From Tropicibacter sp. R16_0 (GTDB taxonomy: Bacteria > Pseudomonadota > Alphaproteobacteria > Rhodobacterales > Rhodobacteraceae): DNA of 64,000 nucleotides. Shown one piece after another: positions 9,565 to 21,079 of this stretch. Under the pieces are notes generated by a model, which was given only the letters and a program-made list of their open reading frames with translations, had not been told where the DNA came from and made no database searches. Within the stretch, counting starts at the first letter, position 1; each line of letters opens with the position of its first letter. The stretch covers positions 293,683-357,682 of the forward strand of contig NZ_JAGHRE010000001.1 of the NCBI RefSeq assembly GCF_017743935.1. Direction: 5' to 3'. Made by a program: the position numbers and the translations under genes.

Positions 9565-10139
9565 GTGCGCTCCTGATACAAAGGGTAACCTGCGGCCTGC
9601 AGCAGGCCTGCGGTTTCTGACAGTGGCAGGCCCACGATACCCGTGAACGAGCCGCTGATCCATGGGATGAAGGCCCCGGCGGGTCCTTGGATGGCGTAGC
9701 CGCCCGCCTTGCCCTGCCAATCGCCGGTGGCGAGGTAGGCGTTGATTTCGACGTCCGACAGGCGCTTGAGTTTGACCTGGCTGACCACGTCACGCTCCCA
9801 CAGCTTGTCTCCCCGGCGTACCGCAACTGCAGTGATCACCCGGTGACGTCGGCCCGAAAGGGCATGCAGGAATTCGGCGGCTTCGCCTGCATCGGCGGGT
9901 TTGCCCATGATCCGACGGCCAAGCGCGACGGTGGTGTCGGCGCAAAGCACGATGTCCTCTGGCGCGGCCTCAACCGCTTGCACCTTTTCGCGCGCAATGC
10001 GCACGCAATAGGGGCGCGGCAGCTCACCTTTCAGGGGATCTTCGTCTATGTCGGGGGGGCGGACGGCGTCGGGCTGCACGCCAAGCTGGGCCAACAGGTC
10101 CAACCGTCGCGGGCTGCCCGATCCGAGAATGAACGCCAT
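9561..10139 (-). CDS. maf: Maf-like nucleotide pyrophosphatase
   Basis: 192 residues. The N-terminus [13 protein letters not shown] is the phosphate-binding signature of the Maf/Ham1 superfamily; ADTTVALG and KPADAGEA carry the conserved acidic and lysine residues, followed by the SGRRHRVIT block. Family members hydrolyse non-canonical or modified NTPs (dTTP/UTP or m7GTP types) to monophosphates and so keep them from incorporation. It lies 10 bp downstream of infA and overlaps the RNase gene start, so it is co-transcribed with both. Confidence 0.93.
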   Translation of the reverse strand: MAFILGSGSPRRLDLLAQLGVQPDAVRPPDIDEDPLKGELPRPYCVRIAREKVQAVEAAPEDIVLCADTTVALGRRIMGKPADAGEAAEFLHALSGRRHRVITAVAVRRGDKLWERDVVSQVKLKRLSDVEINAYLATGDWQGKAGGYAIQGPAGAFIPWISGSFTGIVGLPLSETAGLLQAAGYPLYQERT

Positions 10140-10149
10140 GTGGCTGGCG

Positions 10150-10368
10150 TTACTTGAAGCGGTAGTTGATCCGACCCTTGGTCAGATCGTAGGGGGTCAT
10201 TTCGACCTGAACCTTGTCGCCGGCCAGAACACGGATGCGGTTCTTGCGCATCTTGCCTGCCGTATGTGCGATGATCTCATGGCCGTTTTCCAGCTCGACC
10301 CGAAACGTCGCATTCGGCAGGAGTTCCTTCACGACACCGGGAAATTCGAGCGTATCTTCCTTGGCCAT
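10150..10368 (-). CDS. infA: Translation initiation factor IF-1
   Basis: 72 residues, full length for IF-1. Starts MAKEDTLEF and contains the OB-fold segments [20 protein letters not shown] and [13 protein letters not shown] that are almost invariant in bacteria. It binds the 30S A site during initiation with IF-2 and IF-3. The ATG at 10368 is chosen over an in-frame upstream extension because it matches the conserved N-terminus and is preceded by GGAGA. First gene of the infA-maf-RNase-yacG block. Confidence 0.98.
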   Translation of the reverse strand: MAKEDTLEFPGVVKELLPNATFRVELENGHEIIAHTAGKMRKNRIRVLAGDKVQVEMTPYDLTKGRINYRFK

Positions 10369-10458
10369 GTTGTCTCCATCTTGATGTTGCACCCGCAGAA
10401 TCCGCGGGCCGTGCGCTTAAATGAGCCTATTTCCCCCTTATTTCAAGGCCCCAATCGT

Positions 10459-11334
10459 TCAAACAAGGCTGTTTGTGACCGAATTGACCCGGCTGTCCTG
10501 TTCTTCCCAGTGGGTTCGGTTCAAAACCACGCCATCGGCACGCACATGGGCAATGGCGTCCATGTCGACCTCGGCATAGGTCCAACTCGGCTTGTTCAGG
10601 GTGCCTTCGGCCAGAACGCCGGCCATGGGAAAGCCGGTATCGGGCGGACCAAAGATGCCACCCATTCCTGTGTTCACGTCCACCGCTTCCGACCAGGGTG
10701 CTTCGCCCACGAGCGAGGCCATGGCACTGACGCATTGGTTCTCAAGGGCACGCGCCATTGCACCGATCCGCACCCGCCAATAGCCGGACAAGGCTTCGGT
10801 ACACGACGGCACAAGGAGGATTTCACACTCGCTCAACGCGCGCCCCAGCAAAGGAAATTCGCTGTCGTAACAGATCAAGATGCCGATCTTGCCCAGCTCG
10901 GTTTCAAAGATCTGCAGCCCGTCGCCTGGCACCACGTTCCACGGGTCACGCTCGAAGCGGGTCATGATCTGCTTGTCCTGGTACCCACGCTTGCCATTGG
11001 GGGCATAGAGCGTGGCGCGATTGACCGGGCGGTCATAGCCGTCGTTGACCGGGGCAGATGCGCCCAGGATGTGAACGCCGTGTTCCGCCGCCAGCTTTTG
11101 GTGCAGATCATGCACAGGTTCCATCCGGTCGGACACGGCGTGCAGCGATTGTTCCAGATCGGCAGCCACATTGGCGCCTGCAAGCGTACACAGTTCCATC
11201 GCGCCGTATTCCGGGAATACCAACAAATCGGCGCCTTGCTTGGTCGCGTCGCTGACCCAATGGGCGATCTTGTCCTCGTAATGTGACCAACTGTCGAGCC
11301 AGTCGAGCGGATAGGCAGCAGTCGCGATCTTCAT
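10459..11334 (-). CDS. Carbon-nitrogen hydrolase (nitrilase superfamily)
   Basis: 291 residues. The Glu-Lys-Cys triad is visible: E in FPEYGAME, K in YQDKQIMTRFE and C in LICYDSEFPL. The superfamily hydrolyses amides or nitriles (omega-amidase, beta-ureidopropionase and similar), and the substrate cannot be assigned from sequence. It lies 76 bp downstream of the MttB homologue on the same strand, so a role in breakdown of the same nitrogen compound is likely. The N-terminus MKIATAAYP is typical and the ATG is preceded by a GAGAGAG stretch. Confidence 0.88.
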   Translation of the reverse strand: MKIATAAYPLDWLDSWSHYEDKIAHWVSDATKQGADLLVFPEYGAMELCTLAGANVAADLEQSLHAVSDRMEPVHDLHQKLAAEHGVHILGASAPVNDGYDRPVNRATLYAPNGKRGYQDKQIMTRFERDPWNVVPGDGLQIFETELGKIGILICYDSEFPLLGRALSECEILLVPSCTEALSGYWRVRIGAMARALENQCVSAMASLVGEAPWSEAVDVNTGMGGIFGPPDTGFPMAGVLAEGTLNKPSWTYAEVDMDAIAHVRADGVVLNRTHWEEQDSRVNSVTNSLV

Positions 11335-11410
11335 GTGGCTCTCTCTCCTCGTGTGATGCGCGGATTAAAGCCACGCCGTTTGTCCCGAGGCAATGGCAAA
11401 GCGGCCCACA

Positions 11411-12943
11411 TCACGACAGTCGGATCGGAAACCTTGAGCGGATTTCAGCGTCAATTTCGGGCGCAATATGATCGGGTTCCGGTGCCGCCAGCAGCTCGGC
11501 TGTGCGTTGACGGGCGCGTTCCAGAAGGCTGCGGTCGTCGGCTTCGGCCCATTCTTGTGGCGTGCGTCTGTCGGCAAGCGCGGGATAGAAATAATCCGAC
11601 TGCATCCGGTTCAATGTCTGTTCGTGCCCCAGGAAATGACCGGGACCACCGACACAAACGTCGCGGATGGTTTCCAGGGCCAGCGTCTCAGGCGTCACCT
11701 CGAACCCGCGCGTCGCGCGCATCAGCGAGCCGATCATGTCGTTGTCCAAGACAAAGCTCTCCAGCGAACACCCGAGCAGCGAGCCATACATGCCTGCCGC
11801 CTCATAGATCAGGTTGGCGCCTGCCAGCGAAGCCAGCAGTTCAGTGTACCCCTTTTCATACCCGGCCTGAAAATCCGGCATCTTGCTGTCGGTCATGCCC
11901 GCGCTGACGGCGCAGGGAATGTCATAGAACTGCGCCATCTGTGCACAGGCGGCCATCAGCAGGCCCTGTTCGGCGCTGCCGCCCGACATCGCCCCGGTGC
12001 GCAGATCACTGACAAAGGGCAGGGCACCGAAGGTGGCAGGATGGCCGGGGTTCAGCAGGTTCACATAGACGATCCCGGCCAGCACTTCGGCGGTTTGCTG
12101 TGCCACCGCTCCGGCAAGCGGCGCGGGGCTGGTGGCGCCCGCCTGACCGGCCGAGACGAGTTTCAGCGGAATGCCATGTCGCGCGGCGCATTCGATGACG
12201 CCAAGCGCCTCTTCGGCGAAGGTGAGCGGCGGGACGATGAAACAGGTGGACACGCAGATCGGTGGCCTGGACCGCAGCGCCTCCCGCCCGCCAGCGATGA
12301 TCGACAGCATCTCGACCGCTTCTTCCATCACATCGGGCGACCCGAATGAGGTGCCGGTTGGCTTTGCTGTCCCCTTGAGGCAGGCATAAGCGGTGTTCAG
12401 GTCCATCTCGCGCGGATCGGTCAGGTCGCGGGCCACGACGGTGCGCTGGAACATGTGCAGGTTGGGCAACGCCTGCGCCAGCCGCGCCATGTCATAGAGG
12501 TCACGCAGGGTGGAATCGCGGATTTCGCGGGTTTCGCTGTCAACGATGTGGACCGCCGCGCCCGAGGTGCCGAAATGGATGCGTGTATCGGATGGGTCGA
12601 TGTCGAACTCGGGCAGCTGCCCGTACAGCTTGAAGCCACGACCGGCGGTCTTCAGAACCTCGCGCACCATGGGCTCCGGCATCAACAGTCGCCCATCTTC
12701 GGTCATCTGCCCACCCGCGGCACAGACGGTTTCAATGCAAGCCGGTGTGGCGCCTTTCAGGCCGATCTCTTCCAGGATCCGGATCGCGGTTTCGTCGATC
12801 ATCTTGACCTCGATCCCGGTCAGAGCGCGATACCGCCCACCTGCGATGCCCGGCCAGATCGCCTCGGTCGGGCCGCTGCCTGCGCCATCAGCGCGTTCTA
12901 ACCTGCGGGCGCTGCGGCCCCCGGCGCGTTTGGGTCTGCTCAT
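11411..12943 (-). CDS. Trimethylamine methyltransferase (MttB) family protein, non-pyrrolysine type
   Basis: 510 residues, normal for the family. Recognisable blocks include IRILEEIGL near residue 60, GTSGAAVHI, ARDLTDPREMDLNTAYAC, SAGQAGATSPAPLAG in the middle, and FLGHEQTLNRMQSDYFYP plus RTPQEWAEA near the C-terminus. No in-frame amber codon interrupts it, so it is not the pyrrolysine enzyme; characterised relatives demethylate quaternary amines such as glycine betaine using a corrinoid protein. No corrinoid protein or activase gene is nearby. Start at 12943 is chosen because it overlaps the MmgE/PrpD stop by 4 bp with GGAG upstream; a longer frame exists. It shares the order of blocks with the second homologue at 45750, so the two are paralogues. 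Confidence 0.88.
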   Translation of the reverse strand: MSRPKRAGGRSARRLERADGAGSGPTEAIWPGIAGGRYRALTGIEVKMIDETAIRILEEIGLKGATPACIETVCAAGGQMTEDGRLLMPEPMVREVLKTAGRGFKLYGQLPEFDIDPSDTRIHFGTSGAAVHIVDSETREIRDSTLRDLYDMARLAQALPNLHMFQRTVVARDLTDPREMDLNTAYACLKGTAKPTGTSFGSPDVMEEAVEMLSIIAGGREALRSRPPICVSTCFIVPPLTFAEEALGVIECAARHGIPLKLVSAGQAGATSPAPLAGAVAQQTAEVLAGIVYVNLLNPGHPATFGALPFVSDLRTGAMSGGSAEQGLLMAACAQMAQFYDIPCAVSAGMTDSKMPDFQAGYEKGYTELLASLAGANLIYEAAGMYGSLLGCSLESFVLDNDMIGSLMRATRGFEVTPETLALETIRDVCVGGPGHFLGHEQTLNRMQSDYFYPALADRRTPQEWAEADDRSLLERARQRTAELLAAPEPDHIAPEIDAEIRSRFPIRLS

Positions 12944-14280
12944 CTGGTGAACTCCTGAAAAACCCGGGCCACATCGGGCGCTTCGGCCCATTGCAACAGG
13001 TGGTCAAACTTGGCCTCGGGCCGGGTGGTGATGCTGTGAAATTTGGCGGCGAGCCGCTGGGTGTTCATGGGGTTTTGGGGCGCGCCGAGAGGATAGGCGC
13101 AGATGGTCTCGATCACTTCGCCATTGTGCAACTCAATGATCAGATGATCAGGCTGTTCGGGGTCATAGTTCAGCTTGGGATTGCGGGCTGGCTCTGCCGT
13201 TACTCGGGTGCATCTGACCAAGCGGTCAACGGGCTCTTGCATCCAGAACCCTGCGGCACTGTCGGCCAGCGTCAGCTCGCCAGAGACCAGAGCCTGGGCG
13301 ATACAGGCGGGGGCGGAAAACAGTGCTTCGTTACGGGTGGTGGGTCTGTCAAAGGGCAGGATCTTGTAATGAAAGTCAGGCAGACGCGCCCGGATGGAGG
13401 TGATCTGATCCAACCGGTCCAGCACCTTGCCGCGCAGATCCAACGCGGCGGTCATCAGGCGATGGGTGTACCCGCAACTGGGCCAGGGCTTCAGAACCAG
13501 ACCATACTCCTCGAGCGCCCAAGGTGCGCCGATTTTGTTGGTCATGTCATCAAACCGCTGTGGGTCGAGTTCCCCCATCAACCCGGAAAATCCGCGAGGG
13601 TGCTCGATCACGCCTGGTTGCCCTGTTGCACCTTGCGCGGCCAGAACCGCGGCCTCGACCCCGATCCGCGCGGCGAACCCCGCTTGCAGAGGCTTTGCGT
13701 TTGATCCGAATTGAACGGTATAGCCAACAGCCTGTGAAGTTGCGATCGCCATGGCGTGGGCGATTTGATCCTCACTCAACCGCAATTGTCGACCAACAGC
13801 TCCGGCCGCGCCAATGGCCCCAAGGGTCGCGGTAGAGTGAAACCCGCGCGCATAATGGTCGAGCGTGACAGCCTCTCCCAAGCGCATGATGATTTCGCAT
13901 CCCACCGCATAGGCCGCCAACAGGTCCCGACCGGCTACAGGCTTCAGATGTGCTGCGGCCAATAGGGCAGGGAGCAAGACAACTGTTGGATGGGTGTTCC
14001 CCGGTTCTTCCCAATCATCCAGATCCCAGGCGTGTCCAGCAACCGCATTGGCCAGCGCTGCCGCCGAGGTGGCCAACGTCTGCGTCGTGCCAAACACGGG
14101 CGCGGTTCCTTGCCCCAATCGACGATAGGCCGTGACGGTCTTTTGTGCGACTTCACTCTCCGCTCCGGCCAGAATGCAGCCAAAGCAATCGGCAACTGCA
14201 GGGATCGCAACATCGCGCGCTGCAGTTGAAGGTGTGGCCGTGGCGGCAAAGCGGGCCAGAGACTGTACCTGCACGATCAT
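12940..14280 (-). CDS. MmgE/PrpD family protein
   Basis: 446 residues covering the whole family. The N-terminal helical domain includes AVAGHAWDLDDWEEPGNTHPT and GCEIIMRLGEAV; later RGFHSTATLGAIGAA and KPLQAGFAAR match the most conserved stretches of 2-methylcitrate dehydratase-like proteins, and SCGYTHRLM the C-terminal domain. Members include 2-methylcitrate dehydratase, cis-aconitate decarboxylase and many unassigned catabolic proteins. Here it is the first gene of a leftward operon with an MttB homologue and a nitrilase-type hydrolase, and is divergent from a LysR regulator. Confidence 0.87.
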   Translation of the reverse strand: MIVQVQSLARFAATATPSTAARDVAIPAVADCFGCILAGAESEVAQKTVTAYRRLGQGTAPVFGTTQTLATSAAALANAVAGHAWDLDDWEEPGNTHPTVVLLPALLAAAHLKPVAGRDLLAAYAVGCEIIMRLGEAVTLDHYARGFHSTATLGAIGAAGAVGRQLRLSEDQIAHAMAIATSQAVGYTVQFGSNAKPLQAGFAARIGVEAAVLAAQGATGQPGVIEHPRGFSGLMGELDPQRFDDMTNKIGAPWALEEYGLVLKPWPSCGYTHRLMTAALDLRGKVLDRLDQITSIRARLPDFHYKILPFDRPTTRNEALFSAPACIAQALVSGELTLADSAAGFWMQEPVDRLVRCTRVTAEPARNPKLNYDPEQPDHLIIELHNGEVIETICAYPLGAPQNPMNTQRLAAKFHSITTRPEAKFDHLLQWAEAPDVARVFQEFTR

Positions 14281-14367
14281 TCCTCCTCAGGTGTGCGGGT
14301 TCAGAGTGGCCCCCTTGAAATGTTAAAAAAAGGCGGAAATGGTGAATGGAAATAATTCACTCTTGGA

Positions 14368-15261
14368 ATGATCATGGCTCGCAAACCTTTGCCTCTGCAA
14401 CAGATCAACGCGTTTGAGGCGGCTGCGCGCCACCTTAGCTTTTCGCGTGCGGCCCAAGAGTTGAACGTGCAGCAGCCTGCGATCAGCCGACAGGTGGCCG
14501 CGCTTGAGGGGTGGCTTGGTGTTGCGCTCTTTGCGCGCAGCAAACCACGGCTGACACTGACCGAAGAGGGGCAAGTGCTGGCCAGTGCAATTGCCAAGGG
14601 ATTTGATGCCATGCATGCCGGGTTCGAAGCGGTGCAAGCGCGTCGTCCAGGGGGTGAAATCGTGGTCAATGCGGCCATCGGGTTTACCAGTTTCTATCTG
14701 CTCCCCCGTTTGGCCGAGTTTCAGTCGCTTCACCCCGACATCAAGGTGCAGGTGGTGACGCGGGACCAGAACCCTGACTATGATCTAAGCCAGTGTGATC
14801 TGGTGGTGGTGTTCGGCGAACAAGGCGTGCCGGGCTTGCGCAGCGGCCGGGTTTTTGACGAATGCATCGTTGCGGTCTGCAAACCGAGCGTCTTGCCAAC
14901 AAACGCGCCATTTGGCCTGAGCGATTTGGCGCAACAGACTTTGTTGCACATGTCGGGACCTGCGCATTTCGGCGACTGGGACCGGTATTTCGATGGCACT
15001 GGCCTGCATGCGCCCAAACCGCCCAAACATGACCGATACCTCAGCTACATGGTATACCTCCGCGCAATCCAGAACGGGTTGGGCGTGGGTATCGGGTGGC
15101 GGCCGATGATTGACGAATACCTCAACAGCGGATCTCTGGTGCTGGCTTGTGAACACGAGTGCAGGACAGCACGAGGGTACTTCTGCTCGATATCTGACCG
15201 CGCCAGAACGCGGCCAGAAGCCGAATTGTTTCTGAACTGGATTGCCTCGGCGGAGGATTGA
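14368..15261 (+). CDS. LysR-family transcriptional regulator (GcvA-like)
   Basis: 297 residues. The N-terminal winged helix-turn-helix reads INAFEAAARHLSFSRAAQELNVQQPAISRQVAALE, the standard LysR pattern in GcvA-like members, followed by a periplasmic-binding-protein-like effector domain. It is divergent from the MmgE/PrpD-MttB-hydrolase operon across an 87-bp gap, so it probably controls that operon in response to a substrate or intermediate. An alternative ATG lies two codons downstream (14374). It ends just before the shared terminator with katG. Confidence 0.92.
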   Translation: MIMARKPLPLQQINAFEAAARHLSFSRAAQELNVQQPAISRQVAALEGWLGVALFARSKPRLTLTEEGQVLASAIAKGFDAMHAGFEAVQARRPGGEIVVNAAIGFTSFYLLPRLAEFQSLHPDIKVQVVTRDQNPDYDLSQCDLVVVFGEQGVPGLRSGRVFDECIVAVCKPSVLPTNAPFGLSDLAQQTLLHMSGPAHFGDWDRYFDGTGLHAPKPPKHDRYLSYMVYLRAIQNGLGVGIGWRPMIDEYLNSGSLVLACEHECRTARGYFCSISDRARTRPEAELFLNWIASAED

Positions 15262-15310
15262 AATCAGTGCAGATCGATGGGCTGGTGCAAGATGCCCCGG
15301 CAAAAACGAA

Positions 15311-15339
15311 AAAAGGGCGCGGATGATCCGCGCCCTTTT
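15311..15339. terminator. Bidirectional rho-independent terminator
   Basis: aaaa + GGGCGCGG (15315-15322), loop ATGAT, CCGCGCCC (15328-15335) + tttt. The A-run on the left and T-run on the right let the hairpin serve both the rightward LysR gene and the leftward katG gene that converge here. Confidence 0.9.
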
Positions 15340-15355
15340 CTTGTGTCGTGAAGAT

Positions 15356-17602
<2,247 letters not shown>

Positions 17603-17835
17603 TCAAAATAGCTGCGTGAATGTTGAAATTGGCGCACATCAATCCACCCGGTCGATTCTCGCGATTTTCGCGGGAATTCAGGCGCGGGTGGAGCGGATGC
17701 TTGCCTTCAACAGGTTGATTGTAAAAGAAATAGACCCTCCTCAGATCAACCCGATCTCAACGCTTCGACTCAAAGCCTAGCGGACAAAATGGATTGGATA
17801 AAATTGTTTATCTTCATCGTTTCGATAGGATTTGG

Positions 17836-18828
17836 TTATTGCTCTGCGGTGCGGTGACCGTCCAGGAAAGAAACCATGAAACTTGCGCCCTTGTCGGTTG
17901 GGACCAATGCGATTTCTGCACCATGCGCCTGTAACAGATTTCGCACGATCGGCAGCCCCATGCCGGTACCGCCCGTGTCCCGGCGCGAGGTGAAAAATGG
18001 CTCAAACACATGCGCCTGGTTGCCTGGGGAAATACCGGGCCCATTGTCCGAAATCCGCATTGCCGGGGTTGTTCCCTCTTGCGTGATCTCAAGCTTGACG
18101 CTTGTGGCGCCGTGCTGAGTTGCATTGTCCAGCAGATGGGTCAGCACAATCTGCAGGCCTTGGCCTGACAGCGGCAAGGCAAGGTCGCCACCTTCGACGG
18201 TCAAGTCCAGGTCCGGATGCTCGGCCTGAACGTCTGCAAGGATGTCATTCAGTTGGCAGCTGCCGTGATAGGCGGGTTCGCGCGCTGTCGTGATGCGATG
18301 CAACGCACTCAGCTGATCCTGCATCTGTTGCGCTGCGCCTTGGATCTGGATGACCAATTGCCGGTCTTCCGAGTTCAGTTCAGGGCTATCCTCCAGCAAT
18401 TCGGCCGCGGCGCGAATGGCGGACACCGGGGTTTTCAACTCGTGGGTGACGTGATCGGCAAAGGTGCGGATCGAGGCTTCGCGCCGTTGCAGGGCCTGGG
18501 CCATGTCCAGCACGCTCTGCCCCAATCGATGCAATTCCTGGGTGCCATAGTGTTCAAGCGGATCAGCGCCCTTGGATTGGCCCATTCGAACGGCTTCGGC
18601 CCGGCGAGACAGTTCGGAAACCGGGCGCAGCAAAAGCCGCACCAACAAAAAGCCAAGAGCCAGGGTGGCCAATCCGATCCCAATGGCCAAAAGGGCGGCT
18701 GCGGGACGAAAGCCGATCTCGGGGCCCAAGTATCGCAGCACCACCAGCCCGATCAATGACAGCCCCAGCGTGCCCGCCAAAGCGCCGCCAAGCACCAACC
18801 AGAGAGAGGGGCGCCATTTTCGGCTCAT
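17836..18828 (-). CDS. Sensor histidine kinase
   Basis: 330 residues. Two N-terminal membrane segments (about residues 10-30 and 40-62) with almost no periplasmic loop, a HAMP-like linker (RPVSELSRRAEAVRMG), the dimerisation H-box HELKTPVSAIR, the N-box LLDNATQHG, the G1 box DNGPGIS and the G2 box GGTGMGLPIV. The short loop suggests it senses within the membrane or through a partner. Its start overlaps the stop of the response-regulator gene by 4 bp, and a membrane protein gene precedes both. The longer frame (to 18888) is rejected because it reads into the regulator and lacks a ribosome-binding site. Confidence 0.92.
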   Translation of the reverse strand: MSRKWRPSLWLVLGGALAGTLGLSLIGLVVLRYLGPEIGFRPAAALLAIGIGLATLALGFLLVRLLLRPVSELSRRAEAVRMGQSKGADPLEHYGTQELHRLGQSVLDMAQALQRREASIRTFADHVTHELKTPVSAIRAAAELLEDSPELNSEDRQLVIQIQGAAQQMQDQLSALHRITTAREPAYHGSCQLNDILADVQAEHPDLDLTVEGGDLALPLSGQGLQIVLTHLLDNATQHGATSVKLEITQEGTTPAMRISDNGPGISPGNQAHVFEPFFTSRRDTGGTGMGLPIVRNLLQAHGAEIALVPTDKGASFMVSFLDGHRTAEQ

Positions 18829-19502
18829 GTGGGCCACGGACGCAGGCGCAGGCCAACGCCATGCACGGTTTCCACCCCGTCGGTCCATCCCGCTTCGGCC
18901 AGTTTGCGGCGTAGGTTGCGCAGGTGGCTGTCCAGCGTGCGGTCAGACACCGGGCTGCCCGCGCCATAGATGGCATCCGTCAGTTGCGATCGGGTGATGA
19001 TATGGTCCGGGCGCTGGATCAGGGCGTGCAGGATCTGCGCCTCGGTTCGGGTGAGCGCGACAGGTGTTCCGTTGACGGCGCAATGATGACGCTGGGGGTC
19101 CAGCGTCAGGTCGCCGTGGCGATGAAAGACGGGTGTTGCCGCGCGCTGGGTGCGTTTCAGGATCGTCTTGATCCGCGCCACCAGCTCGCGTGGGCTGAAC
19201 GGTTTGGTGACATAGTCATCGGCCCCCAGTTCCAGGCCCAGAATGCGGTCGATCTCGTCATCGCGGGCGGTCAAAAACAGGATCGGCACATCAGAAGTCT
19301 GGCGCAAGCGGCGGCAGACCTCGAGCCCGTCAAGCTCGGGCAGACCCACATCAAGCACGATCAGGTCGGGGGCGTCGCGGGTGGCCGCGACCAACGCCTG
19401 TTGCCCGTTCGAGGCGGTTGCGACCTGATATCCGGCCCGGTTCAAGGTCAGGGTCAACAGCTCGCGCAGGCGCGGGTCGTCATCAACGACGAGGATATTC
19501 AT
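18825..19502 (-). CDS. OmpR/PhoB-family response regulator
   Basis: 225 residues. Receiver domain with the acidic triad (VVDDDP), phosphoacceptor in IVLDVGLPELDG, FLTAR and the switch lysine in VTKPFSPRELVAR; then a winged-helix effector domain ending HSLRN-like (DSHLRNLRRKL, VHGVGLRL). It pairs with the adjacent kinase. It begins inside the last codons of the upstream membrane protein gene (20-bp overlap), so translational coupling is likely. Target genes are unknown; the membrane protein is the obvious first candidate. Confidence 0.94.
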   Translation of the reverse strand: MNILVVDDDPRLRELLTLTLNRAGYQVATASNGQQALVAATRDAPDLIVLDVGLPELDGLEVCRRLRQTSDVPILFLTARDDEIDRILGLELGADDYVTKPFSPRELVARIKTILKRTQRAATPVFHRHGDLTLDPQRHHCAVNGTPVALTRTEAQILHALIQRPDHIITRSQLTDAIYGAGSPVSDRTLDSHLRNLRRKLAEAGWTDGVETVHGVGLRLRPWPT

Positions 19503-20991
19503 GGCTGACCTCTTCTTGATCCACGACCAGGTTCATGCTGGCGAGATTATCCAGCACCCGCCAGCTCCGAAAGCCCCAATCCCGCCAGCCTTCGATCTGT
19601 GGGGCGGCGACCTCACACCCGGGAACGTCCTGAAGAGCCGCCGCTGCCATGGGGCCGAATTGGCAGGCGTAATAGGTGTCCACATTGCCAGCTCGGGAAA
19701 GGTTGGAGCGCACGATCAGATCCGCGAAGTTCACGAAAGCACAGGCATAAAGCACGCCCAGGCCCAATGCGGTGCACCGCGCCAGCAGCCAGAGGTTCGA
19801 CCTGGAGCGCCAGATCTGCCAGGCCACCAGCATCAGCCCGATGGCAACCACCCCCATCCAGATCGCGGCATGCACCCGCAGATAGGTCAGGCCGTAGGCC
19901 GAGGTGTAGAGCTCAAGCCGCAAAAGCGATGACAGAACCAAGGCCACGTTCTGGGCCAACCAAAGCATCAGCAGTGGCTTCAGCCAGCTTTTGGTGTCCA
20001 GATGAGGGCGCGCTGCCAGGGCAAACCCTCCGGCCAGTAGCGCGGTGATCAGCAAGGGATAGGCGCCTCGATGTGCGTATGTGGCGTAGCTCATCCCCTC
20101 GGGCAGGCTGGCCCCACCCCAAAGGTAGAGAGCATCAAGGGCGGTTTGCACGGCCAGTAGCGCATTGAACGTGATCAGCGCATTGCCGGTGCTGGTTTTA
20201 TTCACGCCCCAGGTGCTTGGGTGAAAGAGGCCCGAGAACGGTCCGGGTTTCCGGGGGTAGGTCTGGCGTTGCGCGGGTGGGGGGACCAGCAGCGGCCAGA
20301 TCAAAAGCGCCATGCCGGTCCAGAACAACAGGCGGCTGAGGGCTCTTTCAAGGTCGAAATTGCCCAGGTAGATGGTGTTTGTCCAATGCAGCAAGACCGG
20401 GTTGGCCTCGATCAGCAGTGCCCCCAGAACCAGCAGCCCGCCCAAGGGAAAGCCCCAGGCGCGCAGGGCTGCGTTGATCCCGGAGGTCGCGCTTGGGTGC
20501 AGGCGCGGGGCGGCGACCCGGTGCCGCCTACTCCAAAGGTCGCGCACGCCCCGCAGTGGCACCGAGCGGAGAATGAGGCCACCGGTGCGGGCGATCTGGG
20601 CCAGCGTTGCCCTGTCCCCCAGGGCGATCCAAGCCAGGCTGCCCAAGAGCCCCAAGGCCAGGAAGAACGCCGAAAGTGCTTGCAGATGTTCCACTGCGGG
20701 AAGGCTGCCAACCGCCAGAAGAGAGGCGGGGCCGGACCAGTTCATCTTCGGTCTGCGCAAGGCCCAGACCGCAACAAGGATGGCCGCTGCAAAGATCACC
20801 AGCGACAGCCCCTTGGGGTGGTCGAAGAACAGGAAATCCGCGAGTGCGATCAATCCCAACAACCCCGCCGACCAAGGCGTGCGTGTTATGCCTGTGCTGC
20901 GCTCGGGTGCCTGTTCGGATGTGTCATCCAGCCACCAGCTGTCTTGCGCAATCGATGCGGGAAGCCCGCGGATTTCAAATGTGTGTGTCAT
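19483..20991 (-). CDS. Multi-pass membrane protein, DUF4173/DUF4153-like
   Basis: 502 residues with roughly ten or more hydrophobic segments between residues 40 and 410 and a non-membrane C-terminal ~90 residues containing NVDTYYACQFGPMAAAAL and a tryptophan/arginine-rich end. The STGNALITFNALLAVQTALDALYLWGG stretch and the YAHRGAYPLLITALLAGGFAL motif resemble the DUF4173 family. Function is unknown. It heads an operon with a response regulator and kinase, which suggests it either feeds a signal to the kinase or is the output under its control. Confidence 0.75.
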   Translation of the reverse strand: MTHTFEIRGLPASIAQDSWWLDDTSEQAPERSTGITRTPWSAGLLGLIALADFLFFDHPKGLSLVIFAAAILVAVWALRRPKMNWSGPASLLAVGSLPAVEHLQALSAFFLALGLLGSLAWIALGDRATLAQIARTGGLILRSVPLRGVRDLWSRRHRVAAPRLHPSATSGINAALRAWGFPLGGLLVLGALLIEANPVLLHWTNTIYLGNFDLERALSRLLFWTGMALLIWPLLVPPPAQRQTYPRKPGPFSGLFHPSTWGVNKTSTGNALITFNALLAVQTALDALYLWGGASLPEGMSYATYAHRGAYPLLITALLAGGFALAARPHLDTKSWLKPLLMLWLAQNVALVLSSLLRLELYTSAYGLTYLRVHAAIWMGVVAIGLMLVAWQIWRSRSNLWLLARCTALGLGVLYACAFVNFADLIVRSNLSRAGNVDTYYACQFGPMAAAALQDVPGCEVAAPQIEGWRDWGFRSWRVLDNLASMNLVVDQEEVSHEYPRR

Positions 20992-21079
20992 GTCCCTTGC
21001 CCCGTATTTGTTGGCTTGGGTTAGTCATGACAGGCGTGGGTGCAGGTCCTGCGCAGCAGGTGTGCAGAATTCGTGCAGA

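Noticed and set aside
8994-9720. Upstream extension of the RNase E/G frame to 9720
   Set aside because: The extension lies inside maf on the same strand in another frame and lacks a ribosome-binding site; the start at 9564 has both coupling and GGAG.
11411-12943. Pyrrolysine-containing trimethylamine methyltransferase
   Set aside because: Neither MttB homologue has an in-frame amber codon; both are open throughout, so they are of the non-pyrrolysine type.
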